From positions 1,488,001-1,552,000 of the forward strand of contig NZ_CP028129.1 in the NCBI RefSeq assembly GCF_004011095.1: a DNA stretch of 64,000 nt, written 5' to 3'. The DNA comes from Rathayibacter rathayi (lineage in GTDB: Bacteria; Actinomycetota; Actinomycetes; Actinomycetales; Microbacteriaceae). The position numbers and the translations under genes were made by a program. Shown here piece after piece: positions 30,256-39,152 of this stretch. The notes beneath the pieces are model-generated. The model did not search any database and was not told the DNA's origin. It worked only from the letters and a program-made list of their open reading frames with translations. The stretch's first letter is position 1; every line of letters starts with the position of its first letter.

Positions 30256-32106
30256 CTACTTCTTGTCCTTGGTCTCGACGTCGCCCGAGAGCGCGGCGAT
30301 GAACGCCTCCTGGGGGACCTCGACGCGGCCGACCATCTTCATCCGCTTCTTGCCCTCCTTCTGCTTCTCGAGGAGCTTGCGCTTGCGGGTGATGTCGCCG
30401 CCGTAGCACTTGGCCAGGACGTCCTTGCGCATCGCGCTGATCGACTCGCGCGCGATGATCCGGGCGCCGATCGCGGCCTGGATCGGCACCTCGAACTGCT
30501 GCCGCGGAATGAGCTTGCGCAGGCGCCCCGTCATCAGGACTCCGTAGGCGTAGGCCTTCTCGCGGTGCACGATCGCGCTGAACGCGTCAACCTGCTCGCC
30601 CTGGAGCAGAATGTCGACCTTCACCAGGTCGGCCTCCTGCGAGCCGGCGGGCTCGTAGTCGAGCGAGGCGTAGCCGGCGGTCTTCGACTTGAGGTTGTCG
30701 AAGAAGTCGAAGACGATCTCGCCGAGGGGCATGTGGTAACGGATCTCGACCCGGTCCTCGCCCAGGTATTCCATGCCGATCAGCGTGCCGCGACGGCTCT
30801 GGCAGAGCTCCATGATCGTGCCGACGTAGTCCTTCGGCGCGAGGATCGCAGCCTTGACGATCGGCTCCGTGACGGCCGCGATCTTGCCGACCGGGAACTC
30901 GCTGGGGTTGGTGACGGTGACGGTCTTCTTATCCTCCGTCGTGACCTCGTAGATCACCGAGGGTGCGGTGGTGATGAGGTCGAGACCGAATTCGCGCTGT
31001 AGACGCTCGGTGATGATCTCGAGGTGCAAAAGACCGAGGAAGCCGCAGCGGAAACCGAAGCCGAGCGCCACCGAGGTCTCGGGCTCGTACACGAGCGCCG
31101 CGTCCGAGAGCTTGAGCTTGTCGAGGGCCTCGCGCAGATCCGGGTAGTCACTGCCGTCGATCGGATACAGGCCCGAGAAGACCATCGGCAGCGGCTCGGT
31201 GTAACCGGGCAATGCCTGCGTCGCGGGCTTGGAGGCTGTGGTGACGGTGTCGCCGACCTTCGACTGGCGGACGTCCTTCACTCCGGTGATCAGGTAGCCG
31301 ACCTCGCCGACCGCGAGCCCCTTGGTCGCCACCGGCTCGGGGCTGGACACGCCAATCTCGAGGATCTCGTGGGTCGCGCGCGTCGACATCATCTGGATCT
31401 TCTCGCGCGGTGAGAGCTTGCCGTCGATCATCCGCACGTAGGTGACCACGCCGCGGTAGGCGTCGTACACGGAGTCGAAGATCATGGCGCGCGCGGGGGC
31501 ATCGGCATCGCCGACGGGCGGCGGAATGAGCTCGGTGACACGGTCCAGGAGCGCCTCGACACCCGCGCCGGTCTTGCCGGACACGCGGAGCACGTCGTCG
31601 GGGTCGCCGCCGATGAGGCTCGCGAGTTCCTTTGCGTACTTCTCCGGGTCGGCCGCTGGCAGGTCGATCTTGTTCAGGACCGGGATGATCGTGAGATCGT
31701 TCTCGAGCGCGAGATACAGGTTCGCGAGCGTCTGCGCCTCGATGCCCTGCGCGGCGTCGACCAGGAGGATCGCGCCCTCGCAGGCGGCGAGCGAACGGCT
31801 GACCTCGTAGGAGAAGTCGACGTGCCCCGGAGTGTCGATCATGTTCAGGGCGAAGGTGCGGCCGCCGCGCTCCCACGGCATCCGCACGGCTTGCGACTTG
31901 ATCGTGATGCCGCGCTCGCGCTCGATGTCCATGCGGTCGAGGTACTGCGCGCGCATCGCCCGGTCCTCGACGACCCCCGTGATGCCCAGCATGCGATCGG
32001 CGAGAGTGGACTTTCCGTGGTCGATGTGGGCGATGATGCAGAAGTTGCGAAGGGACGCCGGATCGGTCGCGGCGGGCTCGAGCCCGGAGTGTGCACGTGG
32101 AGACAT
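30256..32106 (-). CDS. lepA: Elongation factor 4 (LepA)
   Basis: Ribosome-associated translational GTPase of 616 residues that acts in back-translocation or 30S assembly. G1 is [13 protein letters not shown]2/G3 include [10 protein letters not shown] and [11 protein letters not shown], and G4 is [11 protein letters not shown]; the LepA-specific C-terminal domain carries [16 protein letters not shown]. Divergent from rpsT, a very common pairing; the 271-bp region between them holds the rpsT promoter. Confidence 0.97.
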   Translation of the reverse strand: MSPRAHSGLEPAATDPASLRNFCIIAHIDHGKSTLADRMLGITGVVEDRAMRAQYLDRMDIERERGITIKSQAVRMPWERGGRTFALNMIDTPGHVDFSYEVSRSLAACEGAILLVDAAQGIEAQTLANLYLALENDLTIIPVLNKIDLPAADPEKYAKELASLIGGDPDDVLRVSGKTGAGVEALLDRVTELIPPPVGDADAPARAMIFDSVYDAYRGVVTYVRMIDGKLSPREKIQMMSTRATHEILEIGVSSPEPVATKGLAVGEVGYLITGVKDVRQSKVGDTVTTASKPATQALPGYTEPLPMVFSGLYPIDGSDYPDLREALDKLKLSDAALVYEPETSVALGFGFRCGFLGLLHLEIITERLQREFGLDLITTAPSVIYEVTTEDKKTVTVTNPSEFPVGKIAAVTEPIVKAAILAPKDYVGTIMELCQSRRGTLIGMEYLGEDRVEIRYHMPLGEIVFDFFDNLKSKTAGYASLDYEPAGSQEADLVKVDILLQGEQVDAFSAIVHREKAYAYGVLMTGRLRKLIPRQQFEVPIQAAIGARIIARESISAMRKDVLAKCYGGDITRKRKLLEKQKEGKKRMKMVGRVEVPQEAFIAALSGDVETKDKK

Positions 32107-32185
32107 CGTGCGACCAGTGTCCCATGCCGGGCGACGGGGCCGGGACCGGGCGCTCGCGCTGCGCGATGCGGGCGATGGCCGGCGG

Positions 32186-32214
32186 TTGAAGGGTGGCGGC
32201 GGGTGCGCTAAAGT
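32186..32214 (+). promoter_or_regulatory. rpsT promoter
   Basis: TTGAAG (32186-32191) and TAAAGT (32209-32214) are separated by 17 bp, a near-consensus housekeeping promoter. The transcript would carry a leader of about 155 nt before the rpsT start; I see no recognised riboswitch in it. Confidence 0.8.
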
Positions 32215-32377
32215 TCCTTGTTGGCTTGCGCTCCCCCTCCGGACACCCGGCAGGCGTGGAGTGATCAGAAGCCGGCGACCTCCAGTCGCACCGCAGGGCG
32301 TTCAGACGCCCGCGGAAGGGGCACTCCGTCGAGTAGCCGGCTGCACACACGCACATCCGAGAAGAAGGTAATCCACC

Positions 32378-32638
32378 GTGGCAAATATCAAGTCGCAGAT
32401 CAAGCGTAACCTCACCAACAAGAAGGCGAACGAGCGCAATAAGGCCGTGAAGAGCGAGCTGAAGACCGCTATCCGCTCGGTCCACACCGCGATCGCCGCC
32501 GGCGACACCGAGAAGGCCGGTACCGCCCTCGCCTTCGCCGCCAAGAAGCTCGACAAGGCCGCCAGCAAGGGCGTCATCCACAAGAACCAGGCCGCGAACC
32601 GCAAGTCCGCCATCGCGAAGCAGGTCGCGGCACTGTAG
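32378..32638 (+). CDS. rpsT: 30S ribosomal protein S20
   Basis: Primary 16S rRNA-binding protein of the small subunit, 86 residues, a Lys/Ala-rich three-helix bundle. The N-terminus [20 protein letters not shown] and the ending [10 protein letters not shown] are typical. GTG start with GAAGAAGG 9 nt upstream. Translated alone from its own promoter and followed by a repeat tract and a terminator. Confidence 0.98.
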   Translation: MANIKSQIKRNLTNKKANERNKAVKSELKTAIRSVHTAIAAGDTEKAGTALAFAAKKLDKAASKGVIHKNQAANRKSAIAKQVAAL

Positions 32639-32729
32639 TACTGCGGCGCTGCACTACTGCGCGTCTGTACTACTGCGGCGCTACTACTGCGGCGCTGCGC
32701 TACTGCGCGTCTGTACTGCTGCGCCTCTG
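32637..32729. repeat. Degenerate short tandem repeats after rpsT
   Basis: About seven imperfect copies of a TACTGCGGCGCTG / TACTGCGCGTCTG motif follow the rpsT stop directly, in two alternating variants. They end exactly where the terminator stem begins. Probably slipped-strand expansion of the 3' untranslated region. Confidence 0.8.
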
Positions 32730-32730
32730 T

Positions 32731-32757
32731 AAGGGTCCGGCCGATGGTCGGGCCCTT
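32731..32757 (+). terminator. rpsT terminator
   Basis: AAGGGTCCGGCC (32731-32742) pairs with GGTCGGGCCCTT (32746-32757), a 12-bp stem with two G-U pairs and a 3-base loop, followed by CGTCGTTTCC. Confidence 0.75.
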
Positions 32758-32793
32758 CGTCGTTTCCGCTCGGGAGGACGGCGACTCCTCCGA

Positions 32794-33524
32794 TCACCGC
32801 GCACGTCGGCGGGGCGGATACTCGCTCGGGTCGAGCACGCGGACTCGGAGCGGCTCGAACATCGGCCCGATCTCGTGCAGGGCGACGGTGTCGATCGGAG
32901 TCTGCTCGCCGCCGACCCGGGCGAGCGCCCCCGGCCGACCCGCGAGGTCGAGATCGTGCAGATGCAGGCGGGGCGCGGGCGGCAGACCGCCCGCCGTGCG
33001 CAGCACCACGGGCGGTCCATCGGCCGGGCCCAGCAGGAGCTTCTCCGGCGACGCGCGCAGGCCCACCCCGACCGCCTTCAGTACCGCCTCCCGACGGACC
33101 CAGTCGCGATGCAGCGCCGCCTCGCTCCAGCCCGTGGCGGGGCCTCGGCGCTCGGCAGGTACCCGGGCAGCGCGTCGACGGCCGAGCCGACGCTGTCCTC
33201 GACGTCGATCCCCACGTCGCCCTCCCGCCAGCGCGCCACCGCAACGATGCCGCCCGAGTGCGAGATCGAGAACGAGCCGGGCAGTCCGCGGAGCCAGGGA
33301 CGGCCCTCCTCGCGATGCCCGCGGGGGCGGACGCCGATCTCGACGAGAGACTGCGCGACTCCGGCCTCGCGTGCAGCGACGGCCCGCACCAGGATTCGAC
33401 CGGTCGCGAAAGCGGCCGCGTCCTGCGGTCTGTGGAAGCGCTCGAGCCGGGCGCGCTCGGCCGCGTCGAGCCAGGCCGTCCCCGGGTGCTGCCGCGGCAC
33501 CGGCCGGCAGGCGACGACGATCAC
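32794..33524 (-). pseudogene. 4'-phosphopantetheinyl transferase (Sfp-like), single-base frameshift
   Basis: Would attach phosphopantetheine from CoA to carrier proteins. The first frame, from GTG 33524, holds GSFSISHSGGIVAVA and the Mg-binding GIDVEDSVG; the second holds WVRREAVLKAVGVG, the family's third motif, and ends at 32794. The break is at a 4-G run (33139-33142, plus strand): one extra base joins ...LPSAEAPATGWSEAALHRDW... without a gap. As read, the enzyme would lack the WxxKEA helix and be inactive. A small 42-residue frame overlaps its start by 4 bp. Confidence 0.85.
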
Positions 33525-33649
33525 GAGCGGCGGCCGAGTGCGGCGAGCGGCTCCGCCAGGCCGACGTCGACCGTGTCGGGCACAGTGACGGCGGCGCGGC
33601 TCCACTCGACGAAGGAGCGCGGGGACGCGACGATCTGCACCAGCGCCAT
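33521..33649 (-). CDS. Small unrecognised protein coupled to the phosphopantetheinyl transferase gene
   Basis: A 42-residue frame starting MALVQIVASPRSFVEW and ending LAEPLAALGRRS. ATG 33649 has a strong AGAAAGG ribosome-binding site 7 nt upstream, and its stop overlaps the transferase GTG (GTGA). It has no Ser-containing carrier-protein motif, no signal peptide and no membrane helix. Its function is unknown; the good translation signals support it being expressed. Confidence 0.55.
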   Translation of the reverse strand: MALVQIVASPRSFVEWSRAAVTVPDTVDVGLAEPLAALGRRS

Positions 33650-33800
33650 AACGCACCTTTCTCGAGGGACGACAAGGGGGGCGGCTCGGTCACGGTGCGG
33701 TGGCCAGCTTCATGCTCCTGGGTGAGGGAGCCTATCCTCACCCGGCGGGGGCTGTTGCAGCAGGGGCCGTACGGAGACGGGAGGTAGTGCGGGAGCGGGT

Positions 33801-34829
33801 TCAGAGACCGCGCGCGGAGACGACCGAGACCATGCGCTCGAGGGCGTAGACGGGGTCGCGCGTGGCGCCCTTCACGTTGGCGTCAGCGTCGGCGACGGTG
33901 AGGATCGCGGCACCCAGACCCTCGCCTGTCCAGCCCTGGAGGTCGCGGCGGGCCCGGTCCACCTGCCAGGGGGCGAGCCCCAGGCGGGAGGCGACCTGGC
34001 CGGAGCCCTCGCGGGTGCCGGCGACCTTCGCCATCGTGCGGAGCTTGCTCGCGAACGCGGCGACGATCGGCACCGGATCGGCACCGGAGGCGAGGGCGTG
34101 GCGGAGGCCGAGCAGCGCCTCCCCGTGCCGCCCCGCGATGGCGGAGTCGGCGACGGTGAACGCCGTCGTCTCGACCCGGCCGCCGTAGTACTTCGCGACG
34201 GTCGCCTCGGTGATCTCGCCGGACGCATCCGAGAGCAGCTGTTGGCACGCCGAGGCGAGTTCGTCGAGGTCGTCGGAGAAGGCCGAGACGAGGGCGCGGA
34301 CGGCGCCGGTCGTCGCAGTGCGGCCGGCGGTGCGGAACTCGGCGATCGCGAAATCGACTTTGTCACTCTCGCGCTTGAGCTCAGCGCAGACGATCTCGAT
34401 GCCGCCGCCCGTACCCGACCGGACCGCGTCGAGCAGCTTCTTGCCGCGATTACCGCCGCCGTGGCGCAGCACGAGGGTGGCGCCGTCGGCGGGGGCGCCG
34501 AGGTAGTCGAGCGTCTCGAGGAGGAACGCGTCGGTGCACTTCTCGACATTCGAGACGCGGATGAGGCGGGGCTCGTCGAAGAGGGATGGACTCGCGAACG
34601 TGAGCAGCTCGCCCGGTGCGTAGCCACCGGCGTCGATGTCGCTGACCTCCAGGCTCGGATCCTCGGCACGCAGGAACTCGCGGAGGAAGCGCACGGCGCG
34701 ATCGGCGAGGAACTGTTCCGGCCCGGTGATCAGCACGATCGGCGCAGGCCGCGTCTGATTCCAGGAGAGCTGTGGGATCGCCGCCTTGGAGGGCGCTGCC
34801 TTCGCGCGTGCCGGGGCCCTGCCTGCCAT
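33801..34829 (-). CDS. holA: DNA polymerase III subunit delta
   Basis: Clamp-loader subunit that opens the beta clamp, 342 residues. The N-terminal AAA+-like domain starts after a Lys/Ala-rich tail (SWNQTRPAPIVLITGPEQFLADRAV split by domain) and lacks Walker motifs as expected for delta; RVSNVEKCTD and ATLVLRHGGGNRGKKLLDAV follow. The C-terminal collar domain ends ALERMVSVVSARGL. In related genomes holA directly follows comEC; here a foreign two-gene module on the other strand separates them. Confidence 0.95.
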   Translation of the reverse strand: MAGRAPARAKAAPSKAAIPQLSWNQTRPAPIVLITGPEQFLADRAVRFLREFLRAEDPSLEVSDIDAGGYAPGELLTFASPSLFDEPRLIRVSNVEKCTDAFLLETLDYLGAPADGATLVLRHGGGNRGKKLLDAVRSGTGGGIEIVCAELKRESDKVDFAIAEFRTAGRTATTGAVRALVSAFSDDLDELASACQQLLSDASGEITEATVAKYYGGRVETTAFTVADSAIAGRHGEALLGLRHALASGADPVPIVAAFASKLRTMAKVAGTREGSGQVASRLGLAPWQVDRARRDLQGWTGEGLGAAILTVADADANVKGATRDPVYALERMVSVVSARGL

Positions 34830-34915
34830 GCCGTCATCCCTTCGTGCCGCGCCGTTCGAGCGCCCTCCACCCTACGGCCCACCTCCGACACCACCGTGCG
34901 GCTCTTCCTTACCGC

Positions 34916-34945
34916 CTGAACGGGCAGCTCTCGCCGCGGTACACT
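34916..34945 (+). promoter_or_regulatory. Promoter of the ATPase-DUF4276 module
   Basis: CTGAAC (34916-34921) and TACACT (34940-34945) with an 18-bp spacer precede the ATPase start, with AAGGAG (34977-34982) as ribosome-binding site 7 nt before the ATG. The preceding 86 bp (34830-34915) are holA upstream sequence with no gene. Confidence 0.6.
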
Positions 34946-34989
34946 TGCGCCCGAGAGCCCATTTCAGAAGCGCCCGAAGGAGCACCACT

Positions 34990-36132
34990 ATGCCGTCGAG
35001 ACTCGCTTACGTCACAATCTCGGGGTTTCGCTCGATTAGCGACCTGCGCCTGGACCTCATCACGCCAGTGACCTTACTCATCGGCGCCAACGGAGCGGGT
35101 AAGAGCAACATCGTCGACGCCTTTGAACTCTTAGGATTTACCGTCGACCGCGCCCTACAAGAGTACGTCCTGCTCAACGGCGGGTTCTCGAACATCACCC
35201 ACGCTTCGAAGAGGAGTTCATTGCAGACTCCGGTACTCGAGGCGTGGGGCGCTTGGACCGAGGGCGACCGGAAAGGCTACCGAAATGGGTACAAAATGAC
35301 CCTGAGCCAGGGCCGAGACGATCGCGCAATACTGCAGGAGTCCACGTACACGCACAACGCCGAGTACGCGAAACCTTACGACAACGACCTCGGCTACAGT
35401 ACCGAATCTCAATTGAAGGAGATCGCTTCTCGCCATCTCGCCAATCAGTACCTTCTCGACATCCTTTCAGGGTGCAGAGTCTTTCACTTCGATGACACCG
35501 GGCTGACCGCCCCTTCACTGCGCCGCGCGGACATCGCGGATAGCGAGACGCTCCACAGCGACGCGAGCAATGTGGCGGCCGTGTTGTTCGATATGAAGCT
35601 GAACAGACGAGATCTGTACGACCGCGTAGTCCGGACGATCCAGAACGTTGCTCCGTTCTTCGAGGACTTCGTCCTTCGGGAGGAAGCTGGAAGCACCATT
35701 TTGCGTTGGAAGGAGTTCGGGCTCGACTCGGTTTTCTCCGGCAACGCTCTGAGTTCGGGGACGCTCCGCTTCATCTGCCTCACTGTCCTGATTCAGCAGC
35801 CTCGATCCCCCTCGACGATCGTTCTGGATGAGCCCGAGCTCGGCCTTCATCCTTCGGCGATCTTTCAGCTCGCGGATGTGTTCCGCAGTATCGGCGATGA
35901 CCAAAGAATAGTCGCCGCTACCCAATCAGTCACTCTCCTCAGCCAGTTCGGAGTCGCAGATGTCGCTATCGTCGAACGCCAGCAGGGGTCGACGGTGGTT
36001 TCTCGTCCGGACAGGTCGGAGCTCGATGCCTGGTTGACCGATTACTCCGTCGGAGAATTGTGGGAGATGAATCTTTTGGGCGGAAGACCGCAGGCTACTT
36101 CCCCGAGATTCGTGGACGCGGCTCGTGACTAA
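34990..36132 (+). CDS. AAA/ABC-type ATPase, OLD/RecF-like (AAA_21), putative defence protein
   Basis: 380-residue ATPase of the SMC/RecF/OLD clade. Seen: the N-terminal strand YVTISGFRSISDL typical of these proteins, Walker A GANGAGKS (32-39), the signature-like SSGTLRFICL, Walker B IVLDEPELGLHP (Asp280/Glu281) and an H-loop-like AATQS. There is no TOPRIM domain in the same chain; a TOPRIM-like domain is supplied by the next gene, which overlaps by 8 bp. ATPase-plus-nuclease pairs of this kind (RloAB, PARIS, AbiL-like) act in phage defence. Codon use and GC content are visibly lower than in holA or comEC, suggesting transfer. Confidence 0.85.
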   Translation: MPSRLAYVTISGFRSISDLRLDLITPVTLLIGANGAGKSNIVDAFELLGFTVDRALQEYVLLNGGFSNITHASKRSSLQTPVLEAWGAWTEGDRKGYRNGYKMTLSQGRDDRAILQESTYTHNAEYAKPYDNDLGYSTESQLKEIASRHLANQYLLDILSGCRVFHFDDTGLTAPSLRRADIADSETLHSDASNVAAVLFDMKLNRRDLYDRVVRTIQNVAPFFEDFVLREEAGSTILRWKEFGLDSVFSGNALSSGTLRFICLTVLIQQPRSPSTIVLDEPELGLHPSAIFQLADVFRSIGDDQRIVAATQSVTLLSQFGVADVAIVERQQGSTVVSRPDRSELDAWLTDYSVGELWEMNLLGGRPQATSPRFVDAARD

Positions 36133-36790
36133 GCGTGTGGTCATCGTCGTGGAGGGCCAGACAGAAGAAGCTTTCGTGAACGAGGTACTGCAGCCTCACC
36201 TGGGTTACGATGCCGTTTCATTGACTCCGATAGTCGTTCACACCTCACGTAGCGCCGACGGACATGCTCACCGAGGTGGCGGATCGTGGCAGCACTACCA
36301 GAACCATCTTCGGCGCCTTCTTCAGCAACCGCACTGGGATCTGGTCACCACCATGATTGATTTCTACGGCTACCCTGACGACGCTCCGTGGTGCTCATGC
36401 ACATCGCTGCATGACCAGCCTACCTGCGCAGAATCCCGTGAGACTGGCATGCGTGATGCGTTCGCATACAACCCGAGGTTCCTCCCCTTCATCTCCCTGC
36501 ACGAATTCGAGACATTGATCATCGCCGCAGGATCTCAGAAGAGCAGCATTCTGGGAGATGCCGATGCTCCCGCGAAGTTCCGTCACATGCTGAACAGTGT
36601 CGAGGGGAACGCGGAGGCACTCAACAATGGTCCCTTGACAGCGCCCTCGAAGAGAGTCCTGGCCGCGCTTCCCGACTATCGGAAAGTCCGCGACGGGGTT
36701 GCCGTTCTCGAGGGGGATCTCGGTCCTGCGCTCGACCACGCCCCACGGTTCCACGACTGGGTAGATCTGCTCGCCGGCGCGGGCGCCTGA
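36125..36790 (+). CDS. DUF4276-family TOPRIM-like protein, putative effector of the ATPase
   Basis: 221-residue protein. The N-terminus VVIVVEGQTEEAFVNEVL places the TOPRIM-type Glu10 in a VEGxTE motif; TTMIDFYGYPDD (Asp79, Asp85/86) supplies acidic residues expected for metal binding, and ISLHEFETLII (Glu127/129) is the third conserved block. It starts with GTG at 36125 inside the ATPase gene. By analogy with OLD, PARIS and RloB systems it is probably a nuclease or target-binding effector controlled by the ATPase; this is inference. Its last 170 nt are antisense to the comEC 3' end. Confidence 0.82.
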   Translation: MTKRVVIVVEGQTEEAFVNEVLQPHLGYDAVSLTPIVVHTSRSADGHAHRGGGSWQHYQNHLRRLLQQPHWDLVTTMIDFYGYPDDAPWCSCTSLHDQPTCAESRETGMRDAFAYNPRFLPFISLHEFETLIIAAGSQKSSILGDADAPAKFRHMLNSVEGNAEALNNGPLTAPSKRVLAALPDYRKVRDGVAVLEGDLGPALDHAPRFHDWVDLLAGAGA

Positions 36791-39152
36791 CGTCGCGCTC
36801 GAGCGCACGTCGATGTGCACGAGCCGTCGCCGCTGCCGCCCCACTCGACCAGACCGCGATCCCGTCGCTGCGGGACGCAAGGACGACCGTGCCCTCGGCA
36901 TCCGTCCTCAGCGCTTCGACGCCGCGCTCGGCGAGCAGGGCAAGCAGCGACGGGTTCGGGTGCCCGTAGTCGTTGTCCGCCCCGACCGAGATCAACCCGA
37001 CGCCCGCGCCGAGGGCGTCGTAGAGCGCGGGCGCCTGGTCGGCCGAGCCGTGGTGCGCGACCTTCACCACGTCGACCCGGCCGACTGGGAGTCGGGAGAC
37101 GCGGCCCTGCTCCTCCGCCCCGAGGTCGCCCAGCAGAGCGACGGAGAGCGGGCCTCCCCGGGCGTCGGCGCCGATGTCGACCCGCAGCATCACGCTCGTT
37201 TCGTTCCCGCGCAGCGCACTCCCCCGCTCCGGCCACTCCACCCGCCACCGGAGGGAGCCGAGCGCGCCGCTGTCGCCGCGGGCTGCCTCCTGCAGGGTCG
37301 CTCCCGCCCGCGAGAGTGCCGACCGCTCCCGCTCGTCGTCGCGGCCGGCGGCGGGCCCGACCAGCGCGGCGTCGATCCGGCTGAGGGCCACCTCCAGCCC
37401 GCCGACGTGGTCGAGGTCGTAATGGGTGAGCACGAGCAGCGACACCCGGTCCACTCCCATCAGGCGGAGGCAGGCGTCCAGCGGTGCGGGTTCGGGCCCG
37501 GTGTCGACAAGCAGCACGCCCGCGTCACCGCGGAGGAGGATCGCGTCACCCTGGCCGACGTCGCACATCGCGACGCGCCAGTCATCGGGCACCGAGGCGG
37601 CGCGGAGGAGCGGAGTGGCGGCGGTGCTGCCGCCGGCCGCTGCGAGCGCGCAGGCGAGCGCGACCGCGGTGATCCTCCGCAGCCGCGCGAGCCTCGGCGA
37701 TCGGGTGATCAGCACGAGCGCGAGAACGGTGACCACGGTCAGCGCGAGCGCCCCGGCGGCGCCCGACCACCAGGCGATCCGCGGGGCGGGCCAGGAGGCG
37801 ACCGCACGGGCGATCGAAGCGATCCACCAGGCGGGCACTGCCGCGAGGCGGATTGCGAGGTCGGCGCCTCCCGGCCACCACGGCGCGAGCAGGCAGCCGA
37901 TCAGGCCGAGACCGGTCGCAGCGGGTGCCGCCGGCTCGGCGAGCAGATTCGCGAGCACCCCGTAGACCGGCACCGACGGATCCACGAGCACCAGAACCGG
38001 CTGGCAGGCGAGCTGCGCGGCGGTCGGCACCGCGAGCAGGAGGGCGAGCGGTCGCGGCAGCACCCGGCCGAGCGCGGTGGCGATCGGCTCCGCCAGCAGC
38101 AGGAGCCCCGCGGTGGCGAGCACGGAGAGGACGAAGCCGAGCCTGCCTGCAATCGTCGGATCAGCGACCACGAGCACGACGACGCTCGCCAGCAGCGCCG
38201 GTACCGCCGCTCCGGAGCGCCGTCCGAGCCGGGCGAGGAGGACCACCGTCGCCATCACCGCGGCCCGCACCACGCTCGGCTCGGGGGTTACCAGGACGAC
38301 GAAGGCCACGAGCAGGGCCAGGGCGGCGACCGTCCGGAGGCGGCGCCCGACTCCGAGAAGCGCCGCGATCATCCAGCCCGCGAGCACCACGACCGCGCAG
38401 TTGGCACCCGAGACGGCGGTCAGGTGGGTGAGCGAGGCGGTGCGCATCGCCTCCTCGAGCCCCGCGTCGAGCGCGGAGGTGTCGCCGGTCGCGAGCCCCG
38501 GCAGCAGCCCCGCGACGTCACCACCGATGCGATCCGCTCGCTCGAGGAAGCGCGAGCGGAGAAGGTCCGCCACCGCGCCCGCGCCCTCCGGTCCGCGCCG
38601 CTCCACGATCCTCGAGGCGGTGAGCAGAGTCGCCTCGCCGACGGCCCCCTCTCGGGGCCCCGCGCGCGCGTCGAGCACCAGCTCGGAGGCGACCGGGAGG
38701 CGCCCGCCCGGTTCGGCGAGCAGGACCCGGACCGGAGCCGACATCGCCTCGTCGCCGACCCGCAGCGCAGTCGCCTCGAACCAGACCCCGCCGGTGCGCA
38801 GAGGTCGTGCTCCCGTGTCGACGCGGACCGTGACGACCCTCTCGGTGCGATCCTCGACCGCCGAGCGGAGGGCTTGCGGATGGTCGCCGGGCGCGGAGAT
38901 GACGACGGAAGTCATGGCCAGGGCGGCACCCGCCGCCGCGACAAGCACGACTCCCGGTAGAGCACGAACGCGGTCGCGGCGAAGCAGGAGCAAGCCGGCC
39001 GCCGCGCCGACGAGCGCCCATGCCGCAGCGCACGCAGCACCTCCCCCATCGAGCACCACCGCCACTGGTAGCAGGCCCGCCGACCACGCGGCCGCCCAAC
39101 TCGTCACCGCGACCGGCAACAATCGTAGGTCCGACGCCCGCACGCCCCTCAC
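36621..39152 (-). CDS. comEC: ComEC/Rec2 DNA-uptake channel protein with extended C-terminus
   Basis: Polytopic membrane protein of 843 residues for DNA transport across the membrane. An N-terminal DUF4131-type domain, the competence helices (LTAVSGANCAVVVLAGWM is the diagnostic loop) and a C-terminal metallo-beta-lactamase-like domain (MCDVGQGDAILLRGD, LTHYDLDHVGG, VAHHGSADQ) are in the usual order. Start GTG overlaps the comEA stop by 4 bp. After VWSSGAAAATARA the last ~65-90 residues are Arg-rich and unlike the family; they are antisense to the DUF4276 gene, so the natural stop seems lost at the insertion junction. Confidence 0.92.
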   Translation of the reverse strand: MRGVRASDLRLLPVAVTSWAAAWSAGLLPVAVVLDGGGAACAAAWALVGAAAGLLLLRRDRVRALPGVVLVAAAGAALAMTSVVISAPGDHPQALRSAVEDRTERVVTVRVDTGARPLRTGGVWFEATALRVGDEAMSAPVRVLLAEPGGRLPVASELVLDARAGPREGAVGEATLLTASRIVERRGPEGAGAVADLLRSRFLERADRIGGDVAGLLPGLATGDTSALDAGLEEAMRTASLTHLTAVSGANCAVVVLAGWMIAALLGVGRRLRTVAALALLVAFVVLVTPEPSVVRAAVMATVVLLARLGRRSGAAVPALLASVVVLVVADPTIAGRLGFVLSVLATAGLLLLAEPIATALGRVLPRPLALLLAVPTAAQLACQPVLVLVDPSVPVYGVLANLLAEPAAPAATGLGLIGCLLAPWWPGGADLAIRLAAVPAWWIASIARAVASWPAPRIAWWSGAAGALALTVVTVLALVLITRSPRLARLRRITAVALACALAAAGGSTAATPLLRAASVPDDWRVAMCDVGQGDAILLRGDAGVLLVDTGPEPAPLDACLRLMGVDRVSLLVLTHYDLDHVGGLEVALSRIDAALVGPAAGRDDERERSALSRAGATLQEAARGDSGALGSLRWRVEWPERGSALRGNETSVMLRVDIGADARGGPLSVALLGDLGAEEQGRVSRLPVGRVDVVKVAHHGSADQAPALYDALGAGVGLISVGADNDYGHPNPSLLALLAERGVEALRTDAEGTVVLASRSDGIAVWSSGAAAATARAHRRALERDVRRPRRRADLPSRGTVGRGRAQDRDPPRERQPRRGLSDSREARPGLSSRALSRDHC

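Noticed and set aside
32215..32377. Riboswitch or S20 autoregulatory element in the rpsT leader
   Set aside because: The leader is long, but I could not draw a conserved structure that I recognise.
34990..36790. Assignment of the cassette to PARIS (AriA/AriB) or RloAB
   Set aside because: The second protein has the DUF4276-type motif layout and not clearly DUF4435 or RloB; naming a specific system would go beyond the sequence.
36813..38960. Plus-strand open frame of about 715 codons over comEC
   Set aside because: Arg/Gly/Pro-rich antisense of comEC with no domain; ComEC motifs are on the minus strand.
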